DNA of 47,770 bases from Rhodoferax sp. (GTDB lineage Bacteria; Pseudomonadota; Gammaproteobacteria; Burkholderiales; Burkholderiaceae_C), in assembly GCF_010365055.1 (NCBI RefSeq), contig NZ_JAAFHA010000020.1:1-47770 (forward strand). The letters are read 5' to 3'. Positions 19,071 through 26,564 of the stretch are shown here, in pieces. Positions within the stretch are counted from its first letter, which is position 1, and each line of letters begins with the position of its first letter. A model generated the notes under the pieces. It was not told the origin of the DNA and did no database searches. It saw only the letters and a program-made list of their open reading frames with translations. A program made the translations under genes and the position numbers.

Positions 19071-19999
19071 GGCCGCAGGTCCAGCAGGTCCGCGATGTCG
19101 ATGGCGCCCAGGGCGTGGCCGTCGCCGTCCACCACCGCCAGGCGTTCCACCCGGCGTACCAAAAACACCGACAGGGCCTCGCGCAAGCTCAGGCTCGCGA
19201 GCACCGGCTCGCCAGCCGCGCGCACGCCTGGACGCAGCCGCGTGGCCACGCTCTGCAGGCCGAGCAGCTTGATGCCGATATCGTTGCGGCCAAAAAAATC
19301 AGTCACAAAATCGTTGGCCGGGCTGGAGATCATCTGCAGCGGTGTGCCGCTTTGCACGATGCGCCCGTGCTCTAACAAAACGATGCGCGTGGCCAGGCTG
19401 AGCGCTTCGTCGATGTCATGCGTGACCAGCACAATGGTGGTGCCCAAGGCCTTGTGAATGCGTGAAATCTCCAGCTGCAGTGCGGCGCGTGTGACGGGGT
19501 CGAGCGCGCCGAACGGTTCGTCCATCAGCAGCACCTCGGGCTTGCCCGCCAGTGCCCGCGCCACGCCCACGCGCTGCTGCTGCCCGCCCGAGAGCTGGTG
19601 CGGATAGCGCTTGCGGTACAGCTCAGCGTCAAGCTGCAGCAGTGTCATCAGCTCCGTCACGCGCGTATGGATATGGTCTGACGGCCATTTGAGCAGCGTC
19701 GGCACCGTGGCGATATTCTTCTCGACGCTCCAGTGCGGAAACAGTCCGACCGACTGGATCGCGTAGCCCATGCGGCGGCGAATGGCTTCGGGGCGAAAGC
19801 TGCGTATCTCTTCGCTGGCAAACAGGATGCGCCCACTGTCGTGCTCGAGCAGCCGGTTCATCATCTTGAGCAAGGTGGATTTGCCCGAGCCCGAGCTGCC
19901 CAGAATGACCGTGAACTCGCCGCGCGCAATGTGCAGGCTCAGGTCGTCAATGACCGTGAGGCCGTTGAAGGCTTTGGAGACATGCTGCAGTTCAATCAT
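19067..19999 (-). CDS. yehX: Osmoprotectant ABC transporter ATPase (YehX-like)
   Basis: A 310-aa ATPase. Walker A is [17 protein letters not shown] (about 34-50), signature [17 protein letters not shown], Walker [13 protein letters not shown], and a C-terminal CBS-like domain ([20 protein letters not shown]) that in OpuA-type transporters senses ionic strength. Start at 19999 gives [11 protein letters not shown], the usual N terminus, and overlaps the upstream permease by 8 bp. A much longer upstream frame is antisense-like and rejected. Confidence 0.88.
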   Translation of the reverse strand: MIELQHVSKAFNGLTVIDDLSLHIARGEFTVILGSSGSGKSTLLKMMNRLLEHDSGRILFASEEIRSFRPEAIRRRMGYAIQSVGLFPHWSVEKNIATVPTLLKWPSDHIHTRVTELMTLLQLDAELYRKRYPHQLSGGQQQRVGVARALAGKPEVLLMDEPFGALDPVTRAALQLEISRIHKALGTTIVLVTHDIDEALSLATRIVLLEHGRIVQSGTPLQMISSPANDFVTDFFGRNDIGIKLLGLQSVATRLRPGVRAAGEPVLASLSLREALSVFLVRRVERLAVVDGDGHALGAIDIADLLDLRP

Positions 20000-21179
20000 T
20001 GACGTTGGACTCCAGCGCCAGGGCAAGGGCCTTGAGCAAAGCGTCAACCACGACGGCCATGGCCACCACGGGCAGCACGCCGAGCAGCACCAGATCGAGT
20101 GCACCGCTGAGCAGCCCCTGAAACACGATGGCGCCAAAGCCACCCGCGCCGATCAAGGCGGCGACCACCGCCATGCCGATGGTCTGGACCGTGGCCACGC
20201 GCAGCCCCGCGAGAAAGACCGGCAAGGCCAGCGGCAGCTCGACGCGCCAAAAGACCTGTCGCGCCGTCAAACCCATGCCCTGCGCCGCCTCAATCACCGG
20301 CTGCGGCACCTGGCTCAGCCCGGCGGCGGTGCTGCGAACAACCGGCAGCAGGGCGTACAACGTCAGGGCAATCACGGCCGGGGCCAGGCCGATGCCCTTG
20401 ATGCCCAGTTGCGCCAGCACCGGCACGCTGGCTGCCAGCAGCGCCAGCGGCGCCATCAACAAGGCAAACAGCGCAATCGACGGCACCGTTTGAATCACGT
20501 TGAGCACCGCAAACAGGGGCGCTCGCAGGGACAGCGACCGGTTGGACGCCAGACCCAGCGGCACGCCCATCAGCAGCGCCGGCAGCAGGCTGGCCAGCAC
20601 GATCTGCACATGCTGCCCCAGCGCCGCACTGAAAACATCCTGGCGGTTGGCATACTCCTTGAGCAGCGACAGATCCTTGAACGCCCCGCCCGCCAGCATG
20701 AGTCCGAGAGGCACGATGACGGCGCCCGCGCCCATCAGGCGCCAGCCCGGCCTCAATGCCAGCCGCTGCATCGCGTCGGTCGCCGCCAGCCAGCTGAACG
20801 CCGCCAGCAGCCAGAAGGCAGCGCCCAGAGAGGTGCGGGCGATCGCGCCCGACTGGTCGGCCAGTTGGGTGGCGTGCTGCGCCGCCAGAGCGGCCAGGCC
20901 CGTCAAAAGAAGCGTGGCCGCGACGTAAACCGCTGTTTGCGTGCGGGGTGCCGGGTGCATGAAGACGGCCGCCACCAGCAACAGGGCGGGCAGTAGGGTC
21001 GACCAAGCCAGCCAGGAGCCGATGGGGCGGGCCGCCGTGTCGCTGATGAGTTGCACCAGCGATATGCCGACACCAGAGACCAGTCGATTCGGCGCGTGGG
21101 TTAAAAATGGCAAACCCAGCGCCGCAACAAGGCCAGACAGGACCAACACGGCCACTACGCGGTTTTTGACCAGTCCCAT
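19992..21179 (-). CDS. yehY: Osmoprotectant ABC transporter permease (YehY-like)
   Basis: A 395-aa permease, longer than YehW because of extra N-terminal helices, as in E. coli YehY. The C-terminal half holds the ATPase-contact loop EAAQGMGLTARQVFWRVELP and the GFGAIVFQGLLSG block. The ATG at 21179 was preferred over a TTG at 21206. It starts 39 bp after the osmF stop and overlaps yehX by 8 bp. The gene order osmF-yehY-yehX-yehW equals the E. coli operon. Confidence 0.86.
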   Translation of the reverse strand: MGLVKNRVVAVLVLSGLVAALGLPFLTHAPNRLVSGVGISLVQLISDTAARPIGSWLAWSTLLPALLLVAAVFMHPAPRTQTAVYVAATLLLTGLAALAAQHATQLADQSGAIARTSLGAAFWLLAAFSWLAATDAMQRLALRPGWRLMGAGAVIVPLGLMLAGGAFKDLSLLKEYANRQDVFSAALGQHVQIVLASLLPALLMGVPLGLASNRSLSLRAPLFAVLNVIQTVPSIALFALLMAPLALLAASVPVLAQLGIKGIGLAPAVIALTLYALLPVVRSTAAGLSQVPQPVIEAAQGMGLTARQVFWRVELPLALPVFLAGLRVATVQTIGMAVVAALIGAGGFGAIVFQGLLSGALDLVLLGVLPVVAMAVVVDALLKALALALESNVND

Positions 21180-21218
21180 TAACCGACTGGCTTTACAGCG
21201 CTGCAACGCCGCAGCGTG

Positions 21219-22145
21219 TCACTTGATGAAGCCCTTGCTCCTCAAGTAATCAGCGGACACCTTTTTGGCGTCTTGTCCTTCCACCGCAATTTTTGCATTG
21301 AGGGCTTGCAGCGTCGGGCCGTCCAGTGTCTTGAAAACCGGTGCGAGCAGGTCCTTGATCTTCGGATAACGTGCCAGCGTTTCAGCCCGGATCAGCGGTG
21401 CGGGCGCGTAGATTGGCTGAATGCCTTTGGGGTCGTCAAGTACCACCAGTCCCAAAGCGGCAATGGCGCCGTCGGTGCCATAGGCCATGGCGGCGTTGAC
21501 GCCCGAGGTCTGCTGCGCGGCGGCCTTGATGGTCACGGTGGTGTCGCCGCCGGCCAATATCAAGAGCTGGTCTTGCGTCAGCTTGAAGTTATAGGCACTC
21601 TGGAACGCGGGCAAGGCGTCAGTGCGCTCGACGAATTCGGCAGAAGCGGCCAGCTTGAACTGGCCGCCTTTGGCCAGCCACGGCCCCAGATCGGCGAGCG
21701 ACTTGACTTTGTTACTGGTCGCCACATCCTGGCGCAGCGCAATCGCCCAGGTGTTGTTGGCCGGGGCCGGCTCCAGCCAGATGATCTGGTTTTGGTCGGC
21801 ATCGAGCTTCTTCACCCGTTCGTAGCCGGCGCTGGCATTCTTCCAGGCCGGGCTTTTTTCATCGGAAAAGAAGAACGCTCCATTGCCCGTGTACTCCGGA
21901 TACAGGTCAATCTCGCCTGCGGTGATGGCGCCGCGCACGATCTTGGTGGCGCCGAGCTGCACCTTGTTTTCGGTCTTGATGCCGTTGGCTTCCAGCACCT
22001 GAATCATCATGTTGCCCAGCAAGGAGCCCTCGGTGTCAATCTTTGACGCCACGCGAACGGCCGTTTGTGCAAAGACTGGGGCCGCCACCAGCAGCCACAG
22101 GGAGCTGCAGCGAATCAGCCAGCGACGCGATAACAAGGTGTTCAT
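21219..22145 (-). CDS. osmF: Osmoprotectant periplasmic binding protein (OsmF/YehZ-like)
   Basis: A 308-aa periplasmic substrate-binding protein with a signal peptide (hydrophobic core about residues 8-24, cleavage likely after VFA at 26). The OpuAC-type domain shows VRVASKIDTEGSLLGNMM, the substrate-pocket motif YPEYTGNGAFFF, and GVNAAMAYGTDGAIAALGL. Ligands of this subfamily are quaternary amines such as glycine betaine; which one is not readable. The ATG at 22145 follows an AAAGGC-like weak ribosome site; the longer frame upstream has no support. Confidence 0.87.
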   Translation of the reverse strand: MNTLLSRRWLIRCSSLWLLVAAPVFAQTAVRVASKIDTEGSLLGNMMIQVLEANGIKTENKVQLGATKIVRGAITAGEIDLYPEYTGNGAFFFSDEKSPAWKNASAGYERVKKLDADQNQIIWLEPAPANNTWAIALRQDVATSNKVKSLADLGPWLAKGGQFKLAASAEFVERTDALPAFQSAYNFKLTQDQLLILAGGDTTVTIKAAAQQTSGVNAAMAYGTDGAIAALGLVVLDDPKGIQPIYAPAPLIRAETLARYPKIKDLLAPVFKTLDGPTLQALNAKIAVEGQDAKKVSADYLRSKGFIK

Positions 22146-22330
22146 ATCAAAGCCTTTCGGGTGAGGTTCAGGGGGAGGACGAGTGGCGCCAGCGCGGAAT
22201 TTTTCCGCATGGCAGGGTCCCGGCGCATGGCCTGCGTTTATAGCGTGAATCGGAGCATCGCGCAGTGACGGATCGCGAATGCCTTGAAAGGGTGAATTCG
22301 TAACGCATTGAAAATCACCCTGAAACTTAT

Positions 22331-22384
22331 ATAAAATTGATAGCATATGGAGCATACGCCACGCGGGCTACAGCCAAATTTGTC
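22331..22384 (+). repeat. Comamonadaceae-type dispersed repeat, copy 3
   Basis: The segment reads ATAAAATTGATAGCATATGG, AGCATACGCCACGCGGGC and TACAGCCAAATTTGTCAT. It carries the ATTGATAGC, TACGC and GGGCTACAGCC blocks of the family repeat. It lies between osmF and the anti-sigma gene, a 250-bp spacer that also must hold the osmF promoter. Confidence 0.6.
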
Positions 22385-22396
22385 ATGAGATCGGGA

Positions 22397-22591
22397 TCAA
22401 ATCTTGCTTTCTTCGTCTTTGCCGTTCGCGTAAGCACGCATGGCCTGGCCGATAAAGGGCACTTGCAGGCTGAAATTCTTGCATCCCGTGCAAATCATGA
22501 CGTGCACCTTCACGGAAAGTTTTTCCGGCAATGACAAGTCGCGTTCTTGGGCCTCCGAGATCAAGCGTGTCGCTTGCATACAACTCATCAT
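22397..22591 (-). CDS. Small zinc-finger anti-sigma factor (zf-HC2/MseR-like)
   Basis: A 64-aa protein starting MMSCMQATRLISEAQERDLS. It has the zinc-binding His-x3-Cys-x2-Cys pattern (VKVHVMICTGCKNF) of ZAS-type anti-sigma factors and is about as short as the Neisseria MseR type. Its ATG overlaps the sigma-factor stop in an ATGA arrangement, so the two are translationally coupled. It has no membrane segment and would be a cytoplasmic, probably redox- or metal-sensitive inhibitor of the adjacent sigma factor. Confidence 0.82.
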   Translation of the reverse strand: MMSCMQATRLISEAQERDLSLPEKLSVKVHVMICTGCKNFSLQVPFIGQAMRAYANGKDEESKI

Positions 22592-23208
22592 GGGCGTTCT
22601 CCTTGGGTAAACCAATTGTTCTCCAGGCACTCGCGCAGGCGCAGGCGGGAGCGGTGCAACATCACATTGAGATTGGTGACGGTGATGCCCACCGTGGTGC
22701 AAATTTCATGCGCATCCAACTCGACAAACTCTTTCATCATGAACACCCTGGCTTGATTGCCGGGTAAGCCTTCCAGACAGACCTCGAACACTTTCCAGAA
22801 CTGGCTCTGACGCAGGCAATCTTGCGGATTACCCCACGTGGCAGGACGTTCGTCGCGCTGCCAATGGCCTCTTTGATTGAAGAGTTCTGAAAAGTCTTCT
22901 TTCTCCTCATCCTCGTGCAACAGGCTGCTGGCTTCCAGCATGCGCAACTTCTGGCGCAGCGCGTCCGCAATCTTGTTTTTCAGAATGGCAAAAACCCAGG
23001 TCTTCAGGGCAGCGCGACCGGCGAATGACTTGGCGTTTTTCAGGGCGCCAATCAGCGCTTCCTGCACGGCGTCTTCGGCCAGATGGCTGTTGGAGAGCTG
23101 CAGCGTCGCAAACTTGAGCATCTGGCGACGCAAGTCATTCAGATAAGCGGTGTCAGCCAGCGGCGAGGTCTGCAGCGTTTGGGTGTCATGGGGTTCTGGC
23201 GCGCGCAT
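22588..23208 (-). CDS. ECF RNA polymerase sigma factor
   Basis: A 206-aa group IV sigma factor. Region 2 is seen in LRRQMLKFATLQLSNSHLAE, DAVQEALIGALKNAKSF and LKTWVFAILKNKIAD. Region 4 is in LPGNQARVFMMKEFVELDAH and TTVGITVTNLNVMLHRSRL. A variable acidic/aromatic linker separates them. Its start overlaps the HD-GYP stop and its end overlaps the anti-sigma start, so the three genes form one coupled unit. A TGTAAT-N17-CGACTA element upstream of this unit matches one before the bufferin operon, suggesting autoregulation and a shared regulon (inference). Confidence 0.87.
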   Translation of the reverse strand: MRAPEPHDTQTLQTSPLADTAYLNDLRRQMLKFATLQLSNSHLAEDAVQEALIGALKNAKSFAGRAALKTWVFAILKNKIADALRQKLRMLEASSLLHEDEEKEDFSELFNQRGHWQRDERPATWGNPQDCLRQSQFWKVFEVCLEGLPGNQARVFMMKEFVELDAHEICTTVGITVTNLNVMLHRSRLRLRECLENNWFTQGERP

Positions 23209-24158
23209 CAGGGACGCCGGTTCGCGCTGCTTGCCAAAGCCATCAATTCGCTGGCGGGCAAGGCTTGCACTGCGGCACTCACGGTTCGCTGGATCAGTTC
23301 GGTGTCCGCCTCGGGTTCCAGGTCGGCCGGCTGGCCGTGATTTCCGGTCGGGGTTGCGACCAACGCATGGTCAACGCCCTTCAATGCAAACTCACCGGTG
23401 CAGCCGCGACAGTAAATGTGCTGGCCTTCCTGATGGTCTTTGCGCAAGACCAGCGTGGGTCCGCACATCGGGCAGGTCTGCAGCGCAATGCCATCGTCGC
23501 TGTGCCCCATGACGTGATCGAGCTCGCCGGTCTGGCCCAAGGCAATGAACATGTCCGTAAAACGCGTATCGAACTGGGTGCCCTTTTCGGCACTCAAAAT
23601 TTTTAACGCCTTGTCACGCGGCATCCCCAGGCGATAAGGCCTGGTGCTCGTCATCGCATCGAAGGCGTCACAGATGCCCACAATTCGGGCGACTTCGGGT
23701 ATCGACTCGCCGTGCAGGCGCAAGGGGTAACCGAGTCCGTCCGGGCGTTCATGGTGCAGCCGCACGGCATCCTGCACCAGCGCCGCCAAGGGATGCCCTG
23801 ACAGCATTCGAAAGCCGGTATCCGGATGCGTTTTGATGATGGCGTACTCGGCTTCGGTCAAGCGCTCGGGCTTGCGCAGGATGGCGTCCGGCGTGCCGAT
23901 CTTGCCCAGGTCATGAAGAAAACCGCCCAAGCCAATGCGGGCTGCCTCGGCATTGCCGAGCTTCGCATGCTCGGCCAACAGCCGTGAATAACGCGAAACG
24001 CGCCACAGATGGCCACCGGTGTAGGGGTCCCGGGCTTCAACAAACCAGGCCATGATGAGCAGGCTGGCCAACAAGTGACTTGCCAGGTTGTCCACCGCAA
24101 CCCTGGCGTCGTCGGGTGACTTGCCGATCCATCCGTCCAGTTGTTTGAGCCAGGTCAT
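23208..24158 (-). CDS. HD-GYP domain phosphodiesterase with C-terminal zinc ribbon
   Basis: A 316-aa cytoplasmic protein. The HD-GYP domain (about residues 30-215) has the metal-binding HDLGKIGTPD (82-91), HHERPDGLGYP (135-145) and the DAFDAMTSTRPYR block, so it should hydrolyse cyclic di-GMP. A Cys4 element follows, with C229, C232, C250 and C253 in TCPMCG and YCRGC, looking like a zinc ribbon. It is the first long gene of the sigma/anti-sigma unit, with GGAGAAG before its ATG. Coupling of an HD-GYP to an ECF pair is not a standard arrangement that I know. Confidence 0.87.
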   Translation of the reverse strand: MTWLKQLDGWIGKSPDDARVAVDNLASHLLASLLIMAWFVEARDPYTGGHLWRVSRYSRLLAEHAKLGNAEAARIGLGGFLHDLGKIGTPDAILRKPERLTEAEYAIIKTHPDTGFRMLSGHPLAALVQDAVRLHHERPDGLGYPLRLHGESIPEVARIVGICDAFDAMTSTRPYRLGMPRDKALKILSAEKGTQFDTRFTDMFIALGQTGELDHVMGHSDDGIALQTCPMCGPTLVLRKDHQEGQHIYCRGCTGEFALKGVDHALVATPTGNHGQPADLEPEADTELIQRTVSAAVQALPASELMALASSANRRP

Positions 24159-24310
24159 CTTGTCTTCTCCGAAACAGGTGCATCTTGTTCTTCAGGGGCT
24201 GCTGCGCGGAGTCGTCGGATGAAGCCGCGATCAATCCCGTCTTTCCAGCGCCAGGCCCATTCTCCCTCAGCCGACCATCGGCCCCAGGACGACACTGCAT
24301 AGCGGGGCCG
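24155..24310 (-). pseudogene. C-terminal fragment of FAD-dependent pyridine nucleotide oxidoreductase
   Basis: The minus-strand frame reads RYAVSSWGRWSAEGEWAWRW then KDGIDRGFIRRL, a good likeness of the last 40 residues of a SelD-associated/NDH-2-like FAD oxidoreductase (pattern RYAVASRG-W-W+WKD-IDRRFM). Nothing of the FAD- or NAD-binding parts is present upstream; the frame is open only to 24346. It ends overlapping the HD-GYP start by 4 bp. Probably a leftover of a deletion. Confidence 0.4.
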
Positions 24311-24365
24311 CCTGTTTGGCGATTCGCTCCAGGGCTGGGCGGGCAATGAGAATGGTTTTCGACAT
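24267..24365 (-). CDS. Short ORF at the head of the sigma operon (uncertain)
   Basis: An ATG at 24365 with GGAAG about 7 nt upstream opens a 32-aa frame starting MSKTILIARPALERIAKQ and ending at 24267. It begins about 30 bp below the candidate ECF promoter and is read in a different frame from the oxidoreductase fragment it overlaps. It may be the 5' stump of a gene later deleted, or a leader peptide. No homology recognised. Confidence 0.25.
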   Translation of the reverse strand: MSKTILIARPALERIAKQAAPLCSVVLGPMVG

Positions 24366-24397
24366 GGGGCACTTCCGATGTTGACGAGCTACCGTTT

Positions 24398-24426
24398 TAG
24401 TCGTGGCGCCAACCCTGTTTATTACA
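24398..24426 (-). promoter_or_regulatory. Candidate ECF-sigma promoter of the HD-GYP/sigma/anti-sigma operon
   Basis: On the minus strand TGTAAT (24426-24421) is followed by a 17-bp spacer and CGACTA (24403-24398), about 240 bp upstream of the HD-GYP start. It equals the bufA element (TGTAAG-N16-CGACTA) at 11 of the 12 hexamer positions. ECF sigma factors commonly drive their own operon, which fits. Statistical support was not computed. Confidence 0.42.
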
Positions 24427-24482
24427 GTTTTCTTTGATAAATTTATCTGCCAAGTTGCAGGTGCTCTTGGGCCCGCCCGCCT

Positions 24483-24641
24483 ATGTGCGTGAAAGCAACG
24501 ATTGACGGCGTCCGCCATGGCTTTGCTTTGCTGCTCGGTGCCGTGGGCATGGCGATTCTGACCGGCGGGGATCCATGGTTGGAGTCTCGAGTTTGGCAGT
24601 GGCTTCCAGAAGCGTGGATCAATTCGACCACAGGTATTTGA
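24483..24641 (+). pseudogene. Possible C-terminal fragment of a CcdA-like membrane protein
   Basis: A 52-residue plus-strand frame contains GVRHGFALLLGAVGMAILTG then GDPWLESRVWQWLPEAW. This resembles the last helix and tail of CcdA/DsbD-type cytochrome c biogenesis proteins (pattern GLAILTG-D--LE----LP-WL--LT). No upstream part of such a protein can be read. The remaining stretch between 24366 and 24782 contains the candidate promoter at 24.4 kb and no other gene that I recognise. Confidence 0.35.
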
Positions 24642-24782
24642 GAACACTGCTTCCTGGCGCCAAAAGAGAAATTCAACACTTGCCGTGGTTGACGCGATTG
24701 ACTACGCTCTCTCCTGCCATCCGGTACCTTTTCAAAATTGACCATTTCACGCGCCACTGCTGCGCTCAATGAGGGAGGCAAC

Positions 24783-26345
24783 ATGCTTGAGGGAATTTCC
24801 ACCAACCGCCTGTGCGAAAGCTCGGCCACCAGCTTGGTGGCGGCTGGCAAGGCTTTTGTGATCCGTTACTACTCTCGTACCACCAAGCAGCCGGAGAAGC
24901 AACTTCGCCCGAAAGAGGCCGCGGAGATGGCGCGCGCGGGGTTGCAGATGGCTGTCGTCTACCAGGACCGTGCCCGGCTCACCGAAGATTTCAATCTGGC
25001 ACGCGGCCAGCTTGATGGGGCCAGCGCCTTTGCCAGTGCCGGGCAGATCGGCCAGCCCGCCAGCAGCGCGATCTACTTCGCGGTCGATGTCGATTTCAAC
25101 GCAGCGCAGATCAAAACGTTCGTGCTGCCGTATTTCAAGGGCGTGCGCGCTGCGCTGGACGCGGCGTCTGGCGGGGTTTCACACTACAGGCTGGGCGTCT
25201 ATGGGTCGGGTCTGACGTGCCGACTGCTGAAGAAAGCCGGCCTGGTGGAGTTCACCTGGCTCGCCGAAGCGACCGGATGGGCCGAATCAAAAACGTATAC
25301 GGCCTGGGATATCAAACAATTCGTCACCAACCAGGACCTTTGCAGTATTGGCAACGGCTGGCAGCGTTGTACCGCGAAACCGGCATTCGGCCAGTTCCAG
25401 CCAGCCGGTTTTGAAGTGAAGGCAGGCGAAGGCGAACTGATGAGAGTCAGTGCGACCCAGCTGAACCTGCGCTTTGTGCCGACCGCCGACGCCAACACGC
25501 CGCTCGCGACCTTGCCCCATGGGACGCTGTTGCGGGTGCTCGGCGTGTCGGTGCCTGGGTGGGTGCGGGTGCGGGTGGTCCTGAATGGCGCCACCTTCAT
25601 TGGCCACGTGAACGCGAGTTTCCTCGAAGCCGTCTCTGGGCCGCCGCCAGCGCCGGCGCAGAGCCCGCAAATCCCGGCGGTGCATTGGAAGGAAGACAAC
25701 CGCTCGGCCACGCGCCAATCGACCGGCGGCTTGGCTTCTCCAATGGGCGAAGTCGGCCGGCCGACCCGTGATCCGAATGCTGTAGCGACCTTGCGAGCAC
25801 AACAGCTCGCCATGATTGGTGATTGGCTGGACGTTGAACACAGCGCTCGCTATGCGCGCCGGGACGGCTTGACCTTCTGCAACGTCTACGCGGTCGACCA
25901 CTGCTATCTTGCGGCGGCTTACCTGCCGCGCGTGTGGTGGACCGGCCCGGCCATCGCGAGGATGGCTGCGGGCCAGGCCGTCACCGCGGCCTACGCAGAC
26001 ACAGTGCGCGAGATGCGGGCCGACGACCTGTACCGTTGGCTGATCGACTACGGCACGATGTTCGGTTGGCGCCGCGTGTCAGACGCAACGGCACTTCAGG
26101 GCACGGCAAACGGCGGCGGGATTGGCATCATCTGCGCTGACCGCGCTGCCGAGGGCCGTCCTGGGCACATCACCGTCGTTGTGCCTGAGGGCACTGGCAA
26201 CATCGCTCAACGCGACGCTGCGGGCAATGTCGATCAGCCGCTGCAAAGCCAAGCGGGCGCCGTCAACAAGCGATTTGGAAGCGCGGGCCGCAACTGGTGG
26301 CTCAAAGCTGAATTCCTTGACCACGTGTTCTTCGCGCATGACTGA
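24783..26345 (+). CDS. Lysin-like protein: DUF1906 + SH3b + papain-fold domain
   Basis: A 520-aa protein without signal peptide. Residues about 3-210 match the DUF1906/glycoside-hydrolase-like fold (FVIRYYSR, SSAIYFAVDVDFN, GVYGSG, WLAEATGW). Residues about 217-284 form a bacterial SH3 domain (LMRVSATQLNLRFVPTAD to GHVNASFLE). After a Pro-rich linker, residues about 335-520 look like a papain-fold amidase/peptidase, with candidate Cys366 in TFCNVYAVD and His462 in PGHITVVVPE. The ATG at 24783 has GGGAGG 6 nt upstream. The layout suggests cell-wall hydrolysis (phage lysin, contractile-system effector or autolysin); none of these is proven and no phage genes are near. Confidence 0.65.
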   Translation: MLEGISTNRLCESSATSLVAAGKAFVIRYYSRTTKQPEKQLRPKEAAEMARAGLQMAVVYQDRARLTEDFNLARGQLDGASAFASAGQIGQPASSAIYFAVDVDFNAAQIKTFVLPYFKGVRAALDAASGGVSHYRLGVYGSGLTCRLLKKAGLVEFTWLAEATGWAESKTYTAWDIKQFVTNQDLCSIGNGWQRCTAKPAFGQFQPAGFEVKAGEGELMRVSATQLNLRFVPTADANTPLATLPHGTLLRVLGVSVPGWVRVRVVLNGATFIGHVNASFLEAVSGPPPAPAQSPQIPAVHWKEDNRSATRQSTGGLASPMGEVGRPTRDPNAVATLRAQQLAMIGDWLDVEHSARYARRDGLTFCNVYAVDHCYLAAAYLPRVWWTGPAIARMAAGQAVTAAYADTVREMRADDLYRWLIDYGTMFGWRRVSDATALQGTANGGGIGIICADRAAEGRPGHITVVVPEGTGNIAQRDAAGNVDQPLQSQAGAVNKRFGSAGRNWWLKAEFLDHVFFAHD

Positions 26346-26564
26346 AGGCTGCGACGTCTCTATCCTGTCCCGAGTGGCGCTCCTGGAACCCTGGCGCCGG
26401 ACTCGTTCGGCTGTGCCTCATTGGCGAAATGCTTTCCAATTGACCCAAGGCCACGTCATCAAAACGCTATGACATGTTTTTAACAAGTCAATAGGGTAAA
26501 CCCCTTAATTTAGCAATTATGATTGCAGCGCACAAATCCTCCTCCAGTTCACCAGGAGGGGTTG

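Noticed and set aside
19770-20996. Long plus-strand open frame opposite yehY/yehX
   Set aside because: Gln/Arg/His-rich translation without motifs, fully antisense to the clearly recognisable transporter genes.
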